From Symsagittifera roscoffensis (Eukaryota > Xenacoelomorpha > Acoela > Convolutidae), in contig NC_087070.1 in NCBI RefSeq assembly GCF_963678635.1, forward strand, positions 50,507,989 to 50,571,988: a stretch of 64,000 nt of DNA, read 5' to 3'. Both the position numbers and the translations under genes were made by a program. Positions 41,121 to 54,865 of this stretch are shown here, in pieces (position 1 is the first letter of the stretch; each line of letters opens with the position of its first letter). The notes under the pieces were generated by a model. The model ran no database searches. It saw nothing but the letters and a program-made list of their open reading frames with translations, and was not told where the DNA came from.

Positions 41121-42939
41121 ATTGAACAGACCAAAAGTCACAAAAGGAAAAACAAATTGAAATTTTCCCTGGCATCAAAATCAAACATTTATTTAAAAAC
41201 CAAAAACAATTGCATTTATTACAGCTTTTTCTTAGACTATTGGGATAGCTCGTACATTCAGGCAGAATCCTTAATTTCAATACTGCCCCTTGATTGGTAT
41301 CAACTAATTGTTGTTAAAGAATATATTATGGAACTATGAATTTTTGACAATATTAAACATCAAACAGAAAATTTGACTGAGTGGAAATCAATATGACCAA
41401 TCGGTGTGCCTGCCTCAATTGATTTCGGAACGATTTTGTAGTTCGAGACTAGCATAAAAAATGTTGGAACACAAACTACCTTAAGAGTAGCTGAAAAACT
41501 CGAGCGACTAGTCGAAGGTAAAAATGCGTCTGTTAAAGTCAATTCCTTGACATAGATTTTAGCGAACAGCCTTTTTTTAAGGAAAGCAATTCTTTTAACG
41601 TTTTACAAATATCGTCAAGTGTTTCCTAAAACTCTGTTCATTAATAAAAAAATGATTCAAAGCACTACCTAGATTAAGTAGATTAGGGAAATTTTATCTT
41701 CATTTGGCACTGAATTGAATGTTCGTTCACGAAGAAACCCTGTTCTGACTGTACTTTAAATCCTGTGAAAAGATTTACTTAAGTCATTTTGGTGGGTAAG
41801 AAAACTTCATGCACTTTGGAAAAAAAAACTCTGATTTTTTTCTAGTGTTTTGAAATTTTCAAAGGCGTAAAATTTCGTATGTAAAGTTTGTTTTGAGCGT
41901 CTAGTAGCATGTTCATAAGACCAAATAGCTTGGCTCGATTCATTTAGGAATTATTTATCAGCAATTAGAATGCCGCCTACGCGTTAGCATTTTGCGCTTT
42001 AATTGTACCTGTTAGCCAAATTGCCAATTTTCAATCCCCCGGGACGTCTTCAATAAAATTCAGGACGTCAGTTTGTCTTAAATGGTACACTAATTCCATT
42101 CAGCGTATGCTAGAAAAAAACGAAATTCGTCTGAAGAAAAAACAAAGTCGAGGGCAAATTGATCAAACAGCTGCTGCTCAACAACTTTGTAATACCCAGA
42201 TACTTAATCAAACTAATCCAAACTGCAAAAACTATTGGAAACAATAAATCGAAAGTAGTTCTTCGAAAAAAAAGCAGAATTAAGAAGTTCTTACAAAGTC
42301 TACTAGACAAATTTTTTTAAACATTTTTGAAGAGTTTTAACTCACTTAAGACTTGTAATTTATTTTGGCGCAAACTTTCAAATCTTGTAAGAACTTGCAA
42401 CTTTCAAACTAACAAGATGTAAATCAAACTCAAACTCCCACATTTCTTACGTTCCTCAAATTTTTTCAGATATCAAGTTTTTAAAATCAATCTCAAAAAA
42501 CGATTAAAAAACTCATATGCCAACCATTATGCAACAGATTGGAAAAAATGTATTAAGTTTTCTGATTTCCATCAGTTATCATGCTTAAAATGTAGAAACT
42601 TTGTTGCAATTGTCTATAAGGTAATGCAAAACGCTAGCTCAATTGGTATTCATACAGATAGGATGCTGCATACAATCAAAAAAAGTAAGATGAACAGGAT
42701 TGCCAAAAAGGATCACCTCCTTAAACAAGTTTGCTAATATATCAGTGCACTGCCTTTCATGTTCCGAATATTTTAACCCGTATCAAGTACTTATTTTTCA
42801 AACAGAAAAATGAACAAACTACACATTTGGGTCCCCATCGTCAAATTTTTCATGTTTAAATTTAAACCGGGTGTTATTAGCTTGCCCAGTTTGGGTGTTT
42901 TTATTTATTCTGCCCAAATAGTCAAAATTTAAGCATCTT
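41121..42939. other. Non-coding AT-rich stretch
   Basis: Only short frames without domain signals. Nothing recognised. Confidence 0.4.
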
Positions 42940-43139
42940 NNNNNNNNNNNNNNNNNNNNNNNNNNNNNNNNNNNNNNNNNNNNNNNNNNNNNNNNNNNNN
43001 NNNNNNNNNNNNNNNNNNNNNNNNNNNNNNNNNNNNNNNNNNNNNNNNNNNNNNNNNNNNNNNNNNNNNNNNNNNNNNNNNNNNNNNNNNNNNNNNNNNN
43101 NNNNNNNNNNNNNNNNNNNNNNNNNNNNNNNNNNNNNNN
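42940..43139. other. Assembly gap (200 N)
   Basis: Exactly 200 unknown bases. Confidence 0.99.
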
Positions 43140-43387
43140 GATTGACTGGAATAGAATGCTTGGTTCCAATTGAACGATCTCCTTCCTAATTTTATGTAGG
43201 GGGAGATAATTCTTCCTTGTTCCAAGAAAGTATTTATAGTGTAACTCAAAAAATCAATTCTGATATTCAAGAAAAAAGTTATGAGTTTTGAATTTCTTCT
43301 GTGACTGTCGAGGCAGCAAAATAAACATGTATAATGCGCGTATAGTATATTAAACTGCCATTAGTATGTCAAAAACTGCTTGTTTTG

Positions 43388-44000
43388 TTATCCCGCGCTA
43401 AAAAAAATTGTTCCAAAATGAATTGAGGCAGCTAATTGGTTTTATTAACTCCATATATGACTCAAATTGCAACACAATTTGATATTGTCAGCCTAAGAAT
43501 CATAGCTTTGCCAGCATTCAATTACCAAAAACTCTCCGAGACGAGTTAAGGGGCAATTAGAACATTCAGGGATTTACGTTGATAAAAGAAACCTTGAAGA
43601 AAGCAAACGATCATGATTTGTTGTTAATTTTGCAGACTTGCTTCGTTTTTTTACAAGGAAAAATGACAGCGCAAAACCATCGATCGAAAAATCTGTGGAC
43701 TATTAAGCAAGTGTGCTTGCACTAGTAAAAGCTTGGTTACCAACTGCTTTATTAAAACTAGTTTTAGTAGGCAATGTAATCATGCGTGAAGAAATATCCC
43801 GCAATAAAACTGCTCCACGCTGAAATGAGGCACACTACTTGGGCATCATCAATGACTCACGTTTTAGCACTTTACATTTGATATGTGGCAGTCCAAAGCT
43901 TTCAGTTCATTGAACTTTTATTTTTCAAAACTTTTTGAGACCAGTTACGTGGCAGTAGACAAATCCAGAGCTGTTCTCTACTCGTAATTAACAAAAGCTT
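43388..44000 (+). repeat. Dispersed repeat DR2, two copies
   Basis: TATCCCGCRMTAAAA, TGTTCCAAAATGAATTGAGG and CTAATTGG recur at 43388-43440, 43796-43850 and 46500-46560. A DR1-like string (GAACATTCAGGGATTTACG) lies at 43555. The copies are non-coding. Confidence 0.45.
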
Positions 44001-47000
44001 CAAAACTAGATAAAAATTTTTATAGGTAATTGAACTTTTGTGTTTTGTGTCAGACACATTTTTCTAAATCAACTATTTAGATTTGCAATTTGCTATACTA
44101 CCGAATTAACAAAATAATTTGCTTCGGATCAACTTGGATAAGTTTGCATCGGAAATTAATCTAATGAAGATCTGTTGCTTCGTGGTTAACTCAATGTCTA
44201 GACATCGAAGGTCGAATGATCGGGATCCCTCAGGACTACATTTTTCACCTAGAAATAGCCTAAGTTTATAAAAAGCTCGACCAGAAATCACAATCAGAAA
44301 AACACCAATGCTTTTTTGAAACTTTTGATAGAACATTTCTGACCAGAATGAAAGTTAGATTTTAGGTAAACTTCTGGACAAAGCTAAAAAAAAATTCGGA
44401 TACTGATGTTATAAGAGTAATTTCGTTCTCTCATTTCATTTGAGAGGTCATCCCTTGAGCTCAGAGTATTTAAGAGTTTCACATGCACTCAATTGTTTGA
44501 TAAGTTATAGCAATTTCAGCTTAAGCCTCAGCCAATATCATTAGTTTGGTTTTTAAACAACAATTTTTGTAAGAAGTTGGTAATATGAAATAAAGTCAGC
44601 CCGCAGATTTTTAGACTTTTTTGCGTGTATTGTGCGTCGCAAGCAATTCAGGCTCAAAAACAATTCTAAATCAAAGTGAGGTTAACGTGGTAATCGAAAT
44701 ATAACAAGGTTGAAAAATCTTCTGCTTGTATTTTTCATTGAACGCACAGGAAAGTCTAAAAAAGTCAATATTTTGAATAAAAGTTACATCGTACGTACTG
44801 AAAGCTTGTCTAAACAATCGGGATTTTTCTGAACAATCGGAGAGAAACAGCTGTTTTCTTTCTTTTGTCTTGAAATGCAATCGCAGGTTTCCCAAATTGC
44901 AGGCAAGTTTCTAATTGCTCGAAAATTTTTTTTTCTCAGACGTTTCTAAAGAAAAATATAACAGAGAATAAAATTCCACTGATTGCGCAGCAGCAGTATC
45001 CGGTACCAGAAATTGTTATGCGATAAAATTTACCCAACTGATTATAATTATGACTGAAGTACAAATGAAATCGATTAGATTAAGCAAAAGACACTCAAAA
45101 TATTCGCATCCTGTTATTATCATAATTTTTGCTTGTTGTGACCGGATTTTTTTTACCCAATATTCCTTAAGTCAGATAAAAAACGACCATTTTAGCAATT
45201 TTTCAATTAAAAAAAAGATAGTTTCAAGTGTTTGTTTTTATCAGAAAGGAAGTTTTGAATTGTAGAAACTATTGCAAAGTTTGAGCAAAAAAGGACAACT
45301 GAGAATTAAATTTTTCAAAAATTTTTATCCACCTTGTAAAATTTGAGTCCTTTGATTAACTCGAAAAACACATTTTCAACATAGAAGTTCCAAAATGTAT
45401 AAATTTTCAAGAAGTTTATTCATTTTGGGAAAAGAAGGTTTTTGCAGACCCAAATTTTTAGTCAAAACACAATCAATGATGCAGTAAATTTGATGAAATT
45501 AACTCTACCATTTTTCGGCAGTTTCAAAAATATAGTCCATGTTGATTAAGCAAATTACTCTTTCTGATAATGTTTGCAATTTTTATTTAAAAAACTTTTT
45601 TGTTTAATTTTCTGCGAAACTGTCTCCGTTCAAAATTGTCTCCGTACCTTTTGTTGCATAAGATTTATTTTTATCTTTTACTATATATTAGTTTGTTTAT
45701 GATCCAATTTTTGGATAAACTGATTAAATAGTTGTGTGCGGGTGATTTCTTTTCCAAAAGCAATTTTCGACACAATTAATTATACAACCTCAAGAATATT
45801 GACGTCCTGAGCTCAAAATCTATATGATTTTTTTCATCTCCGATCTTTTTCAAAGAGTTACGGAAGTTATGTTATGAATTTTTCTTGCCAATTTGATATA
45901 GTTTAAGAGCGCTATTTCTCAATTTTCTGACATGGTAGCAGTTAAAGCAATTTACCCACACAAAACAAATTTTTATTTCTGACAAGAAATTGTTAGTTTT
46001 TAATTTCTTCGTGACATCTTCATAAAAGCATAGGTTACTTTGTTTCCTGTACAATTTGTTCTTGCAAACTTTCTAAGTTTTCTAAATCAGTCTGACTGAG
46101 TTAAAACTATCGCCTTCTTGTTTTCTAGACAACCGCATTCAGCGCTTCGGCTAAAAACCTGCTTACAATCTAAAATCAAAGCAAGCTAATGCACATAAGC
46201 ATTAGTTAGCTGCAAAGTATAGCCGCAATTGATAATCATTTGAATTTATTTAAAAAAAATTTTTCCGTTTTTCGAAGAAAACGAAGTATTTATGTGCGGT
46301 GTGGTTTTTTTATTCAGTCAATTTTCGCCGATCGAAATAATAATATATTTTGACAGAAAATTGTTATACCCCATTGAAAATATTAACTTTTGGAGGTTTG
46401 AAAATTGCCAAATTTACCATGTTCTGAACTAAATTATGCGCGCTTTGAACTAATTATTCATATTGCTGTGAGCGTAACACGAAATAATTATGCGTGGCCA
46501 ATTATCCCCCACAACAAAATTGTTCCAAATTGAAATGAGGCTAGCTAATCGGTCGTTTTAATTTCGTACGACTCAAAATTTTATACCTGACATTGCGTTT
46601 GGGGAAAAATTGCAAAAAAAACGAGATTTTTTAACCAAAAGATACTTCAGATACCTTATAGGACAGTCGAAAGCTTAGGGGCTTCTCGTCGTTTTGAGCA
46701 GTCGTACTGAAACTGAATTTCAGTAATTCGTTTTGATGAACACCCTAGCTGAATCAAGGGGAAGCCCAGAATATTCGGACTGAAAATTGCTCAATAGAAA
46801 AATTGAAACATTTTTGAAAGTTTTTTTTGTTAATCTATAGCGCACTGGCAATTTTGTGTAAATAAATGATCCATAAGCATCGTGTCTGCTAATTTTGAGA
46901 TGGCAGTTTAAGCTGGAAATGTTTATTTAAATATTTTGTACGCTTCAATTATGCCAACTTGCCAAACTGGCAATTTTCTAATACTCTTAACGTTAAAAAA

Positions 47001-47719
47001 CATGCTTGCAAGTAAACCATCTTTTAATTTTCAGGTTGAAGATACAAATGTTTAGCTGATGCTATAAAATTGCTAGCAATGATTTATTTCCTAATATGTC
47101 TCGAGAAAGAAAAACACAGCCATTACAAAGCTTTTATTACTTTCTTCAAAAGATGGATCAAATTAGGAAAAGTTGATTGATGTTTTTTGAAATGGTAGCA
47201 TTTTGTGCTCTTTGAATTCTACCGCTCTCTGCAATTGATTTCTGTCATATTTATTGGTGCTTTGTGAGTAATTTGTTTTCACCAACCAACTACAGTGATA
47301 AGGTTTTTGGATTTGGATTTCTTCTTTTTTCACGCAAATCACTTCCTTAAAAAATTATCCTATAAGTATTATCAAGAAACCTGAAAAAAAAACTAAGAAA
47401 GCTTACGCGGTTAGATAGAAAAATGAGGTTGGAACACATTTAAAGGACATGATAAAAACAATTAAGCAAAAACCACTAACTTTTCTCTGAATTAAATCCG
47501 CGTCAATACTTTAGCTTCAGAAGTGATTATCTGCTGCAGTGAGTCAATTCACTCATCAAACAATTAGCAGATCGGGTTATACCATCATTTTCATTAACAT
47601 CTATTTATAGGAGTGAAATAAAAACAATCGACCAACAGAGAAAATATGAATCTAAAACACGAAACTAACGACCCGGTTTGACAAAAAATGTTATCATAAA
47701 ATTTTCATAAATGAAAAAA
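44001..47719. other. Non-coding AT-rich stretch with repeat fragments
   Basis: No gene recognised. It contains a DR2 copy near 46500 and pieces of the GTGCGGGGTG-containing dispersed repeat near 45735 and 46290. Confidence 0.4.
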
Positions 47720-48090
47720 AAATGCTTATCATACCATTTCATACAACTTCATAGACCAAAAGTATATGTATGAAAAGAGGAAATGAAGCATTTTTTCCAT
47801 ACTATGAAGTTTTAAAACAAGCATTTTTTCCACACTCTGGAAATAAAATTTAAGCTTTTTTATCAGTCTCTTTTTCCCAAAAGTTGTATGAAAATAGCAT
47901 GATAAGCATTTTTTCCATACTATGAAATTGTATAATGAGCAATTTTTCCATACTATGAAATTGTATGACAAGCAATTTTTTCATAGTATGAAATTGTATG
48001 ATTAGCATGATTAACATTTTTCCATACTATGAAATTGTATGACCAGCATTTTTTCCATGCTATGAAATTGTATGATAGGCATTTTTTTCA
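47720..48090. repeat. Tandem array of a ~33-40 bp unit
   Basis: About nine or ten imperfect repeats of CCATACTATGAAATTGTATG followed by ATAAGCATTTTTT. The unit is partly self-complementary (CATACTATG / ATTGTATG), so adjacent units can fold. Single or few copies occur at 14665, 49540, 49735, 50460 and 53875. Confidence 0.75.
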
Positions 48091-51000
48091 ATTTAGAAAA
48101 CTGGATGGAAAGCTTGTTAAACTGATGTAGATTTAAGACCCACCATTTCTCACCAGGAAAGATACTCAAGTAACAATTATGAAAACTTAGTTGTCAGTGA
48201 CCCTGTCAATCTACGATACTATTGACCCCATATGTCCGTTATTGTTCCAACTTTCGTGAGGAAAGTAACGGAATATTTGTGCTCGGGGTAGGTTTTTTCT
48301 TCAGACAAATTCCAACTTTTTAACTATCCATTTTTGAATTTTTTTGAACTATCCATTTTTTATCAATCAAATTTTTTTGTTGTTTTGAGCCTATATTTGA
48401 ATAGATATTTCACCTGTGATCATTTTTCGTATAGTTATGGGGGTTTGAAGATTGCCATTTTGGCCAATTTGGGACAACTAACGCGAAGTTATTTTATTAC
48501 ATTTAATTGTTTCATGTTGTTACTGCTCCATAGACCTTAAAAGGCAGTCGGAACATTCAAGGTTTTGCCCTGATACGAGCAGTCTTGCTTCCATTTTTGT
48601 TCACAATTTACCAGCTCTTAATTGAAGGCTAAAAAACTCTACCTTGCCTAATCACCTAATTTGGTGATTTTTCAACGACGGATAAAAGTAAGTTAAGTCA
48701 ATAATTTTACTGAATAATTGCATTGGCAAATAAGGCAATTAAAAGTGTAAAATTTTTTCCATAATAGGAACGCTTTTCTCACCACGTCAATCTATTTGTC
48801 TAAATATTACTTTTTAATTTTGTATTTTCCAGTTTTACATTTTTCATTGGATCAAGGATTTTTGATGATAAAAAAGATGAACCGATTTTTATCTAATGCT
48901 TTTCCCAACGAAACTTGGATATAATTTTGTTGTGAACATTTTCGCTGTCACTAACTGCAAATGCTGATGTTTTAGGTGCAACCATTGATAAAATTCAACG
49001 CCACGAAAATACGTTCAAAACCGAAAGATTAGTTCCTCTTTGTTTATTTTTCCATCAAATTTCCTACACTTGAAACGCATTTAATTTCATCAACACTGTT
49101 GAATGAATCCAGTGTCGACCAAATTTATCTAGTTTGAAGTAGTTGCAGTGAAAATAAGGAAAAACAATTTCTCGGTTTTTGTCAAACGAATTTTTCAAAA
49201 AATGTAGGAAAAGGAAATTTATTTGGCACATGAAGACACCACAATCTCAGGTTAAAGACTTTTTGGATTTCTTTTTTTGGCTTCCTGAAGTCTTATCTAT
49301 GGGTTCAGACTAATTATGACTGACTCTAACTTGTTCTTTTGAGAAAAATAGCTAGCCATCGTGTTACTTATTACAACAATATTGTGAGACTTAAGAGTCT
49401 CTCGTGTAAGATTATCCCCCTATCATGTAAAATCTATTAAAAAAACGTCTTATGCAGAAAAAAACTGCCTAATTACGTCTTGAAACTGAATTCATTACAA
49501 AACAACACTGGGGTTGACATCTCTACAAGAAAAAATTTTATCATGTAATTTTATACATGGAATCTATGGAAAAATGCTGATCATGCAATTTTCGTAGAAG
49601 AAAATTGCATGATAATCATTTTTTCAATCAAACTGTTTTTTTCAGAATTATTTCAATTTGTTTCAAATCTCAAATCATACAATTTAGTGGCAGTTTTGGT
49701 TAAATGGGACTATTTTTGGAACCAAAAAAGCTTGAAAAAATGCTTATCTTAAAGTTTTATACATGAAAATTGTATGATATACTTTTTTTCCATAAAAAAT
49801 TTTTTTTGAGGTATAAAACTCAGTTCTGAGCTCAAAAAAAAATTTTAGAAAAAGTTTGCACGCAAAATTTGATAATTTGTGGTTATAACGTAGTCCAGAT
49901 TGAGTTGTTTACTCAAATAAATCAAAAACTTACGTGCGAGTGATTTTAAAAAACACATTCACTAAATTTATTTTTCTTCAGCTATAAGCTATAAGAAAAT
50001 CAAATTTATAAAACAAAAACAGGCCTCTTTTCTCAACTGCTAAAAAATTTTCAAGTAAAAACTTTCTAGCAAAAACAATTATTTTCGTTTTTGTTTAAAA
50101 ACCTGAATGAAAATGTTAACATTGACTTACGTAGCTAATAACACCAAATTGAGTTTATCAGCGTGGTAGCTACATTCTTTGCTTTTCTATGACAGAAAAC
50201 CTTGTTGATTGTGTTTTGTATGAAGCACAAAAATTTGAAACATTTTTTTCATAGGATAAAACACTCCTCGTACAACTTAGCAGAGAATGAAGAAATAATT
50301 ATCATTTAGTTTCTTTGTATAAAAGCTAATTTGTTGTTTTTAGTTAATATTTGTGATTAAAAATCTGCCAAAAAACTTGTCATTTAATTCCAGGGTGTGG
50401 CAAAAAAAGCTTACTATAAAATTTAATTATATAAGAAATATAATTAAATTTTTTGCTAATTTCACACAATTTCATTTGGTCTATGAAAATGTATTAAAAT
50501 ATATGATAGACATTTCTTCCATAGTATGAAAAATGTATCATTTTGTTGTCAACTTTAGAATTTTTTGTCTGTCAACCTGGGGGAAATACCTCAAAAATAC
50601 CTCGTAAGCCTTCAATAGTTTGTAACTAAAAACCTCAGAAAACCAGCTCAGAACAAACGTGATCAGTAGAAGAAACCTAAATTTAATTATCTTTGATATA
50701 AATTTTTCTCCTTTTTTTCAAGACAGGCTAAACACTCGCCGTCAAAGAAGTTTTGATGATACGTGGAAAAAAATAAATACAAAATTGATAAATTCGTCTT
50801 TTTGTATTGCAAAATATGTTTCGAAACGAAAATTACGCGGCCAGATTGTGTATTTTGTGAATTGTAAGCAGAACCCGCATCAGGAACGCTCAATTTGTTC
50901 TTCTTTTGTTTTTTTTTTGTTTTCTTCGATTGTTCCTACAAAATTTTAACAAGTTTGAAGACTTGTATATGAATTATGGAAACCTACACACAATAAACTG

Positions 51001-51588
51001 TGCGCCTATCCAGTGCACAGTATGGCCTCGTAATGGAGTACGTTTTCGCCCTTTGTTAAGACTGCTAGAGCGTACTCGTAATAATCCACAAAAGTTAAAT
51101 TTGGTGGCAGGTTACATTGCAGTAGTTTTTTTCACTCGAAAGCAATGAAGACCAGATTGAATAGCATGTCTATATTTTTAGAATCCAAATAACTCGAGTT
51201 GTCTTTAATGAATTTTTTTGAAAAAAATATACTGTCACTAGAAAATAATCTGAAAAATCAATATTCATTCGACTTCAAATTTTTGGGCAATTTCCTAAGC
51301 AATTATTCAATATCAATTATTGGTTTCGAATATGCATCCTTAACGAGAATTAACATTGCATTTTTTGCATCAAATTTTAAATATCGAAACAGCATTGCTT
51401 CATAATCGTGTGCGGTCTCTTGGAATAATTTAATTAGTGAAGTTTGATTTTATCACTAATAACAGCCCCAGAAATTCGCAAATGTTGTTTCTAGAATTTC
51501 TGAGATTAATTTTGCTAAGCTTTATTTCAAGGAAACGAATTGCAACAAAGTGGAAACATAATTTGTCAGCCTATTGACCACATGAATT
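48091..51588. other. Non-coding AT-rich stretch
   Basis: Contains a DR1 copy at 48529-48592 and scattered units of the CATACTATGAAATTGTATG family at 49540-49620, 49735-49800 and 50460-50530. The short frames at 50659-51148 show no recognisable domain. Confidence 0.4.
48529..48592 (+). repeat. Dispersed repeat DR1 copy
   Basis: GGCAGTCGGAACATTCAAGG then TTTTGCCCTGATACGAGCAG and TCTTG: the best-preserved copy of this repeat in the window. Confidence 0.6.
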
Positions 51589-51961
51589 CAGTAGCGGATT
51601 TAGGGGGGTCCACTTTTTGTACTACTTTGAGATATCCATTTTTGACTGGCCCTAAAGTTTTCTAAAGGCACCTTTGGCGGCTTTTTTTTTTAAATTTTTT
51701 TTGAAGGAGAAGTGCAGGCCGAAAACGCGACTTTTTGCTCAAAATTTTCCAAAAGTGCCTGAAAATGCCTTTTTTGGCCTGTTTTTTTTTTCAAAACTTG
51801 GCTTGCGGCGCAGAAAGTTTGGCTGAAACAGGGTGTTGTTAGTGCTTTGGGAGAGCTGGGAAAATCAATTTGGTAGACTTAAAGAACAAGGTCGACAAAA
51901 TGTACGTGTACTTTTATAAATTTCACCCCCACCCCTCGAGAAAATTTTAGATTCGCCTCTG
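51589..51961. mobile_element. MITE-like element, 373 bp, with ATT duplication
   Basis: The left end CAGTAGCGGATTTAG and the reversed right end CAGAGGCGAATCTAA form imperfect terminal inverted repeats. ATT flanks both sides (51586-51588 and 51962-51964), consistent with a 3-bp target duplication. The right half is repeated twice more in the adjoining tandem duplication. No coding frame; the transposase family is not assigned. Confidence 0.6.
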
Positions 51962-52299
51962 ATTCTGCGCCTTGATCAACTGACGAGAGCAAAATTAAGC
52001 TATAATGACAGAACTTGAGCGTCTCCTACTGCTCAAGATTGTCTCCAAAAGTCTCTTTTTTTGGTGTTCTCGATCGTCGCCTTAGTCCTTTCGGTATTCA
52101 TCATGCCCACTGAAATTTCTTTTTTCTTAATTTAGATGTCTGCGATGGTGGTATGATTTGCTTAGTTCTTAGTACCCTACCAAACCCTAGCAAACTCTTG
52201 GCACCCAACCAAACTCGCAAAAAAATGTTCATTTGGCGGTATATGTGTTATAATCACAACCTGTAGCATTAAAAGATATCAGGGGTCCGCGGCGTAGGT

Positions 52300-52425
52300 G
52301 CCAGGGCGTGAGACTGTGTCGGATTCGAACCTGTGACATCCAGATTGGGAGTTACACGATCTCGCATCTTGGGGCACTTGAAAGTTTGCTACACTATCCA
52401 CCAATAACGCAGCTACAGGTGCTAC
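52300..52425 (-). repeat. tRNA-derived (SINE-like) segment, unit 1
   Basis: On the minus strand a perfect Pol III B box (GGTTCGAATCC, 52321-52331) lies about 60 bases downstream of an A-box-like GGTGGATAGTGTAGC. The cloverleaf does not fold well, so it is a tRNA relic or SINE head, not a tRNA gene. Confidence 0.55.
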
Positions 52426-53214
52426 TAATTTGACAAATGAACTTTTATTTGCGAGTTTGGTAGGAAAAAAAGTAGTCATAATAATATTACGCTCCCTAGT
52501 TTAAACGGGTGACTAGAAGAAGCTAGTTTTTTTTATTCGCTTGTGTTTGCGAAGTACTTAACTCCTGGCAGTGACGCTTTGTGAACGAATGTACGTTTCT
52601 TATAACGAATCAATTTTCAATTTTCAAAATCCAATTTTCATAAAAAGAACGAAACTCAAAGTTTTCCTTTCCACAAATTGCCTAAGAACCCTTTTTTTGG
52701 CCTTTTGGCCTGTGTTTGCAAATTTTGCTTGCGACGTAGAAAATTTGGCCAAAACAGGGTCTTTTTAGTGCTTTGGGAGAGCTAGGAAAATCAATTTGTT
52801 AGACCTAAAGAACAAGGTCGACAAAACTTACGAAAACTTTTTGAAATTTCACCCCCACCCCTCGAGAAAATTTCAGGTTCGCCCCGGATTCTGCGACTTG
52901 ATCAACTGACGAGAGCAAAAATAAGCTATACTGACAGAACTTGAGCGTCTCCTCCTGCTCAGGATTGTCTCCAGTAGTCTGTTTTTTTGGTGTTCTCGAT
53001 CGTTGCTTTAGTCCTTTCGGTATTCATCATGCCCACTGAAATTTCTTCTTTCTTAATTTAGATGTCTGCGATGATGGTATGATTTGCTTAGTTCTTAGTA
53101 CCCTACCAAACCCTAATAAACTCTTGGCACCCTGCCAAACTTGCAGAAAAGTGCTAATTTGGCGGTACTTGTGGTATAATCAAGACCTGTGTCATTAAAA
53201 GACAACAAGAGTCC

Positions 53215-53345
53215 GCGGCGCAGGTGCGAGGGCGTGAGACTGTGTCGGATTTGAACCTGGGACATCCAGATTTGGAGTTACACGATCTCGCATCTTGGGG
53301 AACTTGAACGTTTGCTACACTATCCACCAATAAGGCAGCTACAGA
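53215..53345 (-). repeat. tRNA-derived (SINE-like) segment, unit 2
   Basis: Second copy in the tandem duplication. The B box reads GGTTCAAATCC (53247-53257), still a consensus match, and the A-box-like string is kept. Confidence 0.55.
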
Positions 53346-53700
53346 TGCTACTAAACTGACAAGAGAACTTTTATTTGCGAGTTTGGTGGAAAAAAAAGTA
53401 GTCATAATAATATTACGCTCCCTAGTTTAAATGGGTGACTAGAAGAAGCTAGTTTTTTTATTCGCTTGTGTTTGCGAAGCACTTAAATCCTGGCAGTGAC
53501 GCTTTCCGGACGAATGTACGTTTCTTATAACGAATCAATTTTCAGCTTTCGAAATCCAATTTTCATAAAAAGAAACGTTACTCAAAATTTTTTATTCCAC
53601 AAAGTGCCTATGAACCCCTTTTTTGGCCTGTGTTTGCAAAGTTTTGCTTGCGGCGTAGAAAGTTTGGCCAAAACAGGGTCTTCTTAATGCTTTGGGAGAG

Positions 53701-54865
53701 GAGAATCCGGGAAACCGGGAGGGAGGGCAGAAGATTGATTATTCCTGTTGTCTCAAAGCATTATAAATTTTTTTTCAAAAATTGTTGCGATGAATTTTTA
53801 AACCTGTCAGTGAAAAAATAATTTTTAAAGCCTTCTTTAAAGCAATTTTTCTGAATCTGGATAACCCGGGCGGCAAAAAATGCTTATCATACAAGTCCGT
53901 ACTATACAAAAAATGGCTTATCATACAGTTCCATAGAATGAAAAAACTGTATAAAAAATGCATGACAAGGATTTTTTCCCATTTTTCCATGCTATGGAGA
54001 TGTGTGATAAAATTTTTCCGTGCTATGGAATTGTCTGACAAAGTATAGTTTTTTCAAATGATAAAATCAACAGTTTAGCCGGCATTAAAATCGCAGAATA
54101 GGCGCTACGCATTGATAGATGAGTTTCACGTAAAGTTATAACAAAAAATTAATATTTTCTAAATAGCTACGAAACCTGTTTCCAAAAAACTGAAAAGATG
54201 TTGAAAAAGGTGACATAATGGATTTTGCTTGTTAAAAAAATCTTGCAGGCTGAAAAATAGTTGTGGAAAATATTTTTTGCAGGGAATAAGCGTTTTTTTG
54301 TGTATGGAAGTCAACCCCGGATTTTTCACCTTCAGAAGTTCGATAGCATAATGCCATTTTTAGCGCCGTCTTCTCCAACTTTAGAGTTTATGAGAGTTGG
54401 TCGACTAAAGTTTGACATAATTCGTAAAATAGTACCAGAGGGAGATCTTTTGAGCAATGAGGGGGTCAAATCCCTGACGGGGTGTTCGCCCCCAATACTG
54501 AGCTTTTTGCACACCAACCGGCCACTCTTTCTTTGTTAGTTTTTTGTCATATTGACATAAATCTATAAGCGTTTATGCTTGCCCAATCATATTTTGTTAT
54601 TGAATAAAAGTACTCATAGTGGTAATAAATAATAAAGCATATTCATACGCTTAGAAGGTAGTTATGTTAGAGTTTTTAATAAATGTTTCATTATATTTCA
54701 AGATATTCATTCAAACCCAAAGGCTTCAAACCAATCAGCTATTTTTTCTAAAACAAAAGTTGAAGCGCAGTGCTGACATTAAGTTTAGTAAATATTGCTT
54801 ACGATTTTGCATCGTTTTTTAAAATAATCAAATATTGAATACCTAAAAATTTTAAAAATTTCAAA
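53701..54865. other. Repeat fragments; unrecognised 92-codon frame
   Basis: Contains CATACTATGG-type units at 53875-54040. A plus-strand frame at 54261-54539 lies in a more GC-rich patch (LEFMRVGRLKFDIIRK) but has no recognised domain, so it may be a repeat or an exon of unknown kind. Confidence 0.3.

Larger units (their letters stand above)
51770..53700. repeat. Tandem duplication, ~920-bp unit (two units plus part)
   Basis: Landmarks recur at intervals of 926 and 919 bases: GCTTGCGGCGCAGAAAGTTT at 51801 with related strings at 52727 and 53646, and GATTCTGCG at 51961 and 52887. Each full unit holds the MITE right half, a TCAACTGACGAGAGCAAAA block and a tRNA-derived segment. Units are about 90 percent alike by eye. 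Confidence 0.75.

Noticed and set aside
42819-43270. Frames spanning the 200-N gap at 42940-43139
   Set aside because: They consist mostly of unknown residues.
47720-48090. CRISPR-like array
   Set aside because: Units are contiguous imperfect tandem repeats without unique spacers, in a eukaryotic genome.
52300-52425. Functional tRNA gene
   Set aside because: The B box is good but the T-stem and acceptor stem do not pair; better explained as a SINE or tRNA relic.
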